A stretch of DNA of 64,000 nucleotides, taken from NCBI RefSeq assembly GCF_002887595.1, contig NZ_PEBU01000012.1:124001-188000 (forward strand). The letters run 5' to 3'. Shown here piece after piece: positions 61,863 to 64,000 of this stretch; position 1 is the first letter of the stretch; each line of letters opens with the position of its first letter. The translations under genes were made by a program, and so were the position numbers. Below the pieces are notes generated by a model. It worked only from the letters and a program-made list of their open reading frames with translations. It was not told where the DNA came from and ran no database searches. This DNA is from Bowmanella denitrificans (GTDB taxonomy: Bacteria > Pseudomonadota > Gammaproteobacteria > Enterobacterales > Alteromonadaceae).

Positions 61863-64000
61863 GTGCTGACGCAGCTCAAGCGCATCGTTCAGGAAGTGAA
61901 CCAGATTCCGATTCTGGATGATGCCCTTACCTTCTTAGCCAGACGATTGCAGGACACCATGAAGGTGGACTGCTGCTCAATCTATCTGGCTAATTACGAG
62001 CAGCAGCACTTTATGCTGATGGCGACCGAAGGCTTGTCCAAGGAGGCCATCGGCCAGGTGGCGATCGGTTTTTCTGAAGGCCTGATTGGTTTGATAGGTC
62101 AGCGCGAAGAACCCATCAATATCGAAGATGCACAGAGCCACCCGAGGTTTAAACATTACCCCGAGGTTAAGGAAGAAAAATACCACGCCTTCCTGGGCAC
62201 GCCCATTATTCACCAGCGTAAAGTGCTGGGGGTGATGACCATTCAGCAGAAGCGTAAACGCAAGTTCAGTGAAGACGAAGAGGCCTTCCTGGTCACTCTG
62301 GCGGCGCAAATGGCATTGGAAATTGCCCATGCCGAAGCCCGCGGCGCGTTGAATCTCAGTGATGAGCTAACCAGGCAAACATGGCAAAAGTCTCTGCGCG
62401 GCGTACCTGGCTCCAACGGTCTGGCCATTGGTGTTGGGCACATTCCCAATATTAAGTTCAATTTGCGTGGGCTGATGCTCAGGCGCAATGCCGATGCTAC
62501 CGATCAGATAGCCAGATACCGTGAAGCGGTGCGTCTTACCCGCGATGAAGTGCAAAAGCTGTCTGACAAAATGCAGGGCAGGGTGCCGGATGACGTGCTG
62601 GCTATATTTCACCTTTACCAGCACCTATTGGATGCCAACAGCCTGGGCCATGAAGTGGAGGCTAAGGTTCAGTCAGGCTGGGACGCTGCCTCTTCACTGA
62701 AAATGGTGGTGGAAAGCTACATCAACCAGTTTCGCTCCATGGACGATCCTTATATGCAGGAACGGGCCGTGGATGTGGAAGATCTGGGTAATCGTGTATT
62801 AGGTCATCTGCTTAAAACCAATCAGGAACAAAGACCCGTGCCGGACCAGGCGATTCTGGTGGCCGAAGAAGTCAGTGCATCCATGTTGGCTGAATTCCCC
62901 CATGGCAAGCTGCAGGGCATCATTTCCATGCGGGGCTCCAACAACAGTCACGCCGCCATTCTGGCCAGGGCCATGGGTTTACCTGCCGTGATGGGGGTGA
63001 CAGATATTCCGCTGTCGCTATTAAGTGGCAAAGACATTTTATTAGACGGTTACTCCGGCGAAGTGATTGTGTCGCCCAGTCAGGCTATTCGTCAGGAATT
63101 TCAGCAGCTCATTAACGAAGAGCGTGAGCTCTACGGCCTGCTGCAGGAACAGGCTGATCTGCCGGCTGAAACCCGTGACGGTCACAGAGTTGAACTGTTG
63201 ATCAACGCAGGCTTATCCGCCGAGCTGGAAGGGATCCATAGCGAAGTCGGTGACGGGGTGGGGCTGTACCGCACCGAAGTGCCTTTTATGATGCGTGAGC
63301 GATTCCCGTCTGAACAGGAACAATGCAAGCTCTATCGCAGTGTGCTGAGCATCAATCCGGCCAAAAACATTACCATGCGCACTCTGGATGTGGGGGGAGA
63401 TAAACCTTTACCCTATTTCCCGGTCACGGAGGAAAATCCTTTCCTTGGCTGGCGTGGGATCCGCATGACACTGGATCATCCCGAAATTTTTCTTGTGCAG
63501 GTCAGGGCCATGTTGCGCGCCAGTCTGGGCTTGGACAACCTCAAGATCATGTTGCCCATGATCAGCACTATCAATGAAGTTAATGAATCTAAGCGCCTGA
63601 TTAGACAAGCTTACTATGAGGTCGCAGAAGAAGCGCAGTTGGACGGTCAAACTTTGAGTATGCCCGAAGTCGGGGTGATGCTGGAGGTACCGGCCGTAAT
63701 TTATCAATTACCGCAACTGGCGGCCAAGGTGGATTTCTTTTCCATTGGCAGCAACGATCTGACCCAATATTTACTGGCGGTGGATCGCAATAATGCCAGG
63801 GTGTCTGGCCTGTATGATTCTTACCATCCTGCCGTGCTCAAGGCGCTGAAGCTGATTGTTGAAGAAGCCTCAAAGCTGAATAAACCGGTCACCCTTTGTG
63901 GAGAACTGGCTGGTGAGCCGGGCGGCGCAATACTGTTGTTGGCGATGGGTTACCGTAAGCTGAGTATGAACAGTTTTAACCTGGCCAAAGTCAAGTGGGT
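61863..64000 (+). CDS. ptsP: Phosphoenolpyruvate-protein phosphotransferase PtsP (EI-Ntr), 3' truncated by window
   Basis: The frame opens with GTG at 61863 (MLTQLKRIVQEV as in PtsP) and is still open at the right edge after about 712 codons. An N-terminal GAF domain (about 15-155) is followed by the EI domains, with the phosphorylated His363 in SNNSHAAILARAMGLPAVMG, and the PEP-binding TIM barrel containing GVGLYRTE, TLDVGGDKPLPYF, MLEVPAV, SIGSNDLTQYLLAVDRNN and CGELAG. It starts the nitrogen PTS relay to NPr and EIIA-Ntr. Partial only because of the window edge. Confidence 0.96.
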   Translation, partial: MLTQLKRIVQEVNQIPILDDALTFLARRLQDTMKVDCCSIYLANYEQQHFMLMATEGLSKEAIGQVAIGFSEGLIGLIGQREEPINIEDAQSHPRFKHYPEVKEEKYHAFLGTPIIHQRKVLGVMTIQQKRKRKFSEDEEAFLVTLAAQMALEIAHAEARGALNLSDELTRQTWQKSLRGVPGSNGLAIGVGHIPNIKFNLRGLMLRRNADATDQIARYREAVRLTRDEVQKLSDKMQGRVPDDVLAIFHLYQHLLDANSLGHEVEAKVQSGWDAASSLKMVVESYINQFRSMDDPYMQERAVDVEDLGNRVLGHLLKTNQEQRPVPDQAILVAEEVSASMLAEFPHGKLQGIISMRGSNNSHAAILARAMGLPAVMGVTDIPLSLLSGKDILLDGYSGEVIVSPSQAIRQEFQQLINEERELYGLLQEQADLPAETRDGHRVELLINAGLSAELEGIHSEVGDGVGLYRTEVPFMMRERFPSEQEQCKLYRSVLSINPAKNITMRTLDVGGDKPLPYFPVTEENPFLGWRGIRMTLDHPEIFLVQVRAMLRASLGLDNLKIMLPMISTINEVNESKRLIRQAYYEVAEEAQLDGQTLSMPEVGVMLEVPAVIYQLPQLAAKVDFFSIGSNDLTQYLLAVDRNNARVSGLYDSYHPAVLKALKLIVEEASKLNKPVTLCGELAGEPGGAILLLAMGYRKLSMNSFNLAKVKW

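Noticed and set aside
1-64000. Integrated phage, transposon or genomic island
   Set aside because: No integrase, transposase, phage structural gene, tRNA attachment site or long direct repeat was recognised; most genes are core or typical accessory genes.
1-64000. tRNA, rRNA or known riboswitch
   Set aside because: Reading the intergenic regions showed no cloverleaf, rRNA segment or riboswitch core that I could support; a covariance-model scan would be needed to exclude small RNAs.

Overview
The window reads as a chromosomal segment of a free-living, probably aquatic gammaproteobacterium of the Alteromonadales (Alteromonadaceae-like). This rests on gene content and order: pdxJ-acpS, rlmD-relA-mazG, ftsB-ispD-ispF-truD-surE-pcm-yqaA-nlpD-rpoS, rppH-ptsP next to mutH, and a PutA without a DNA-binding domain. 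No rRNA, tRNA, transposase, phage gene or CRISPR array was recognised. The species is not identified.

Layout. (1) 1-5.2 kb (+): end of pdxJ, acpS, rlmD, relA and mazG. relA is preceded by a 14-unit, 7-bp tandem repeat that runs almost to its start codon. (2) 5.3-9.4 kb: an HD-GYP c-di-GMP phosphodiesterase, a PEP-CTERM secreted protein, an unknown gene joined to an Asp/Glu racemase-family gene, and tpx. (3) 9.5-15.9 kb (-): the conserved rpoS-nlpD-yqaA-pcm-surE-truD-ispF-ispD-ftsB block. (4) 16-21.2 kb (-): a potassium cassette in which a shortened KdpD-like kinase and a KdpE-like regulator precede TrkH, a single-RCK KtrA/TrkA and KtrB. (5) 21.3-26.5 kb (-): CorA, a Ca/Na antiporter, two LysE-type exporters, a class II amidotransferase and an AraC regulator. 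(6) 26.5-39.8 kb: putA, an SH3 protein and ygiF-like triphosphatase pair, a membrane-bound AraC-type regulator, an unrecognised secreted protein, GST/YafY, YehS, small proteins, ppnP, and a RimK ligase fused to a TrkA_C domain.

(7) 40.0-50.6 kb (-): the most interesting region, an apparently single ten-gene operon. It encodes two GMC flavoprotein dehydrogenases, each with a Tat-exported small subunit, a DUF1080 protein, two exported and one cytoplasmic TIM-barrel isomerase-like proteins, an MFS permease and a Gfo/Idh/MocA oxidoreductase. A PAS-AraC regulator diverges from it. The set fits oxidative (3-keto) catabolism of glycosides in the periplasm followed by import and reduction; this is inference from families and order. 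Both dehydrogenases carry a C-x5-C-x3-C motif suggesting a 3Fe-4S cluster, but no cytochrome partner is present here.

(8) 51.6-64 kb: a GNAT acetyltransferase, a lipoprotein with about six PKD-like repeats, a TetR-HlyD-ABC-permease efflux operon with a perfect 22-bp palindrome before tetR, an AraC/VOC pair, mutH, a YhhN-type lysoplasmalogenase, rppH, and ptsP running off the right edge.

Start codons were chosen by family N-termini, ribosome-binding sites and overlaps, and several are internal to the longest open frame. Functions are assigned from recognisable motifs only; no database search was possible.
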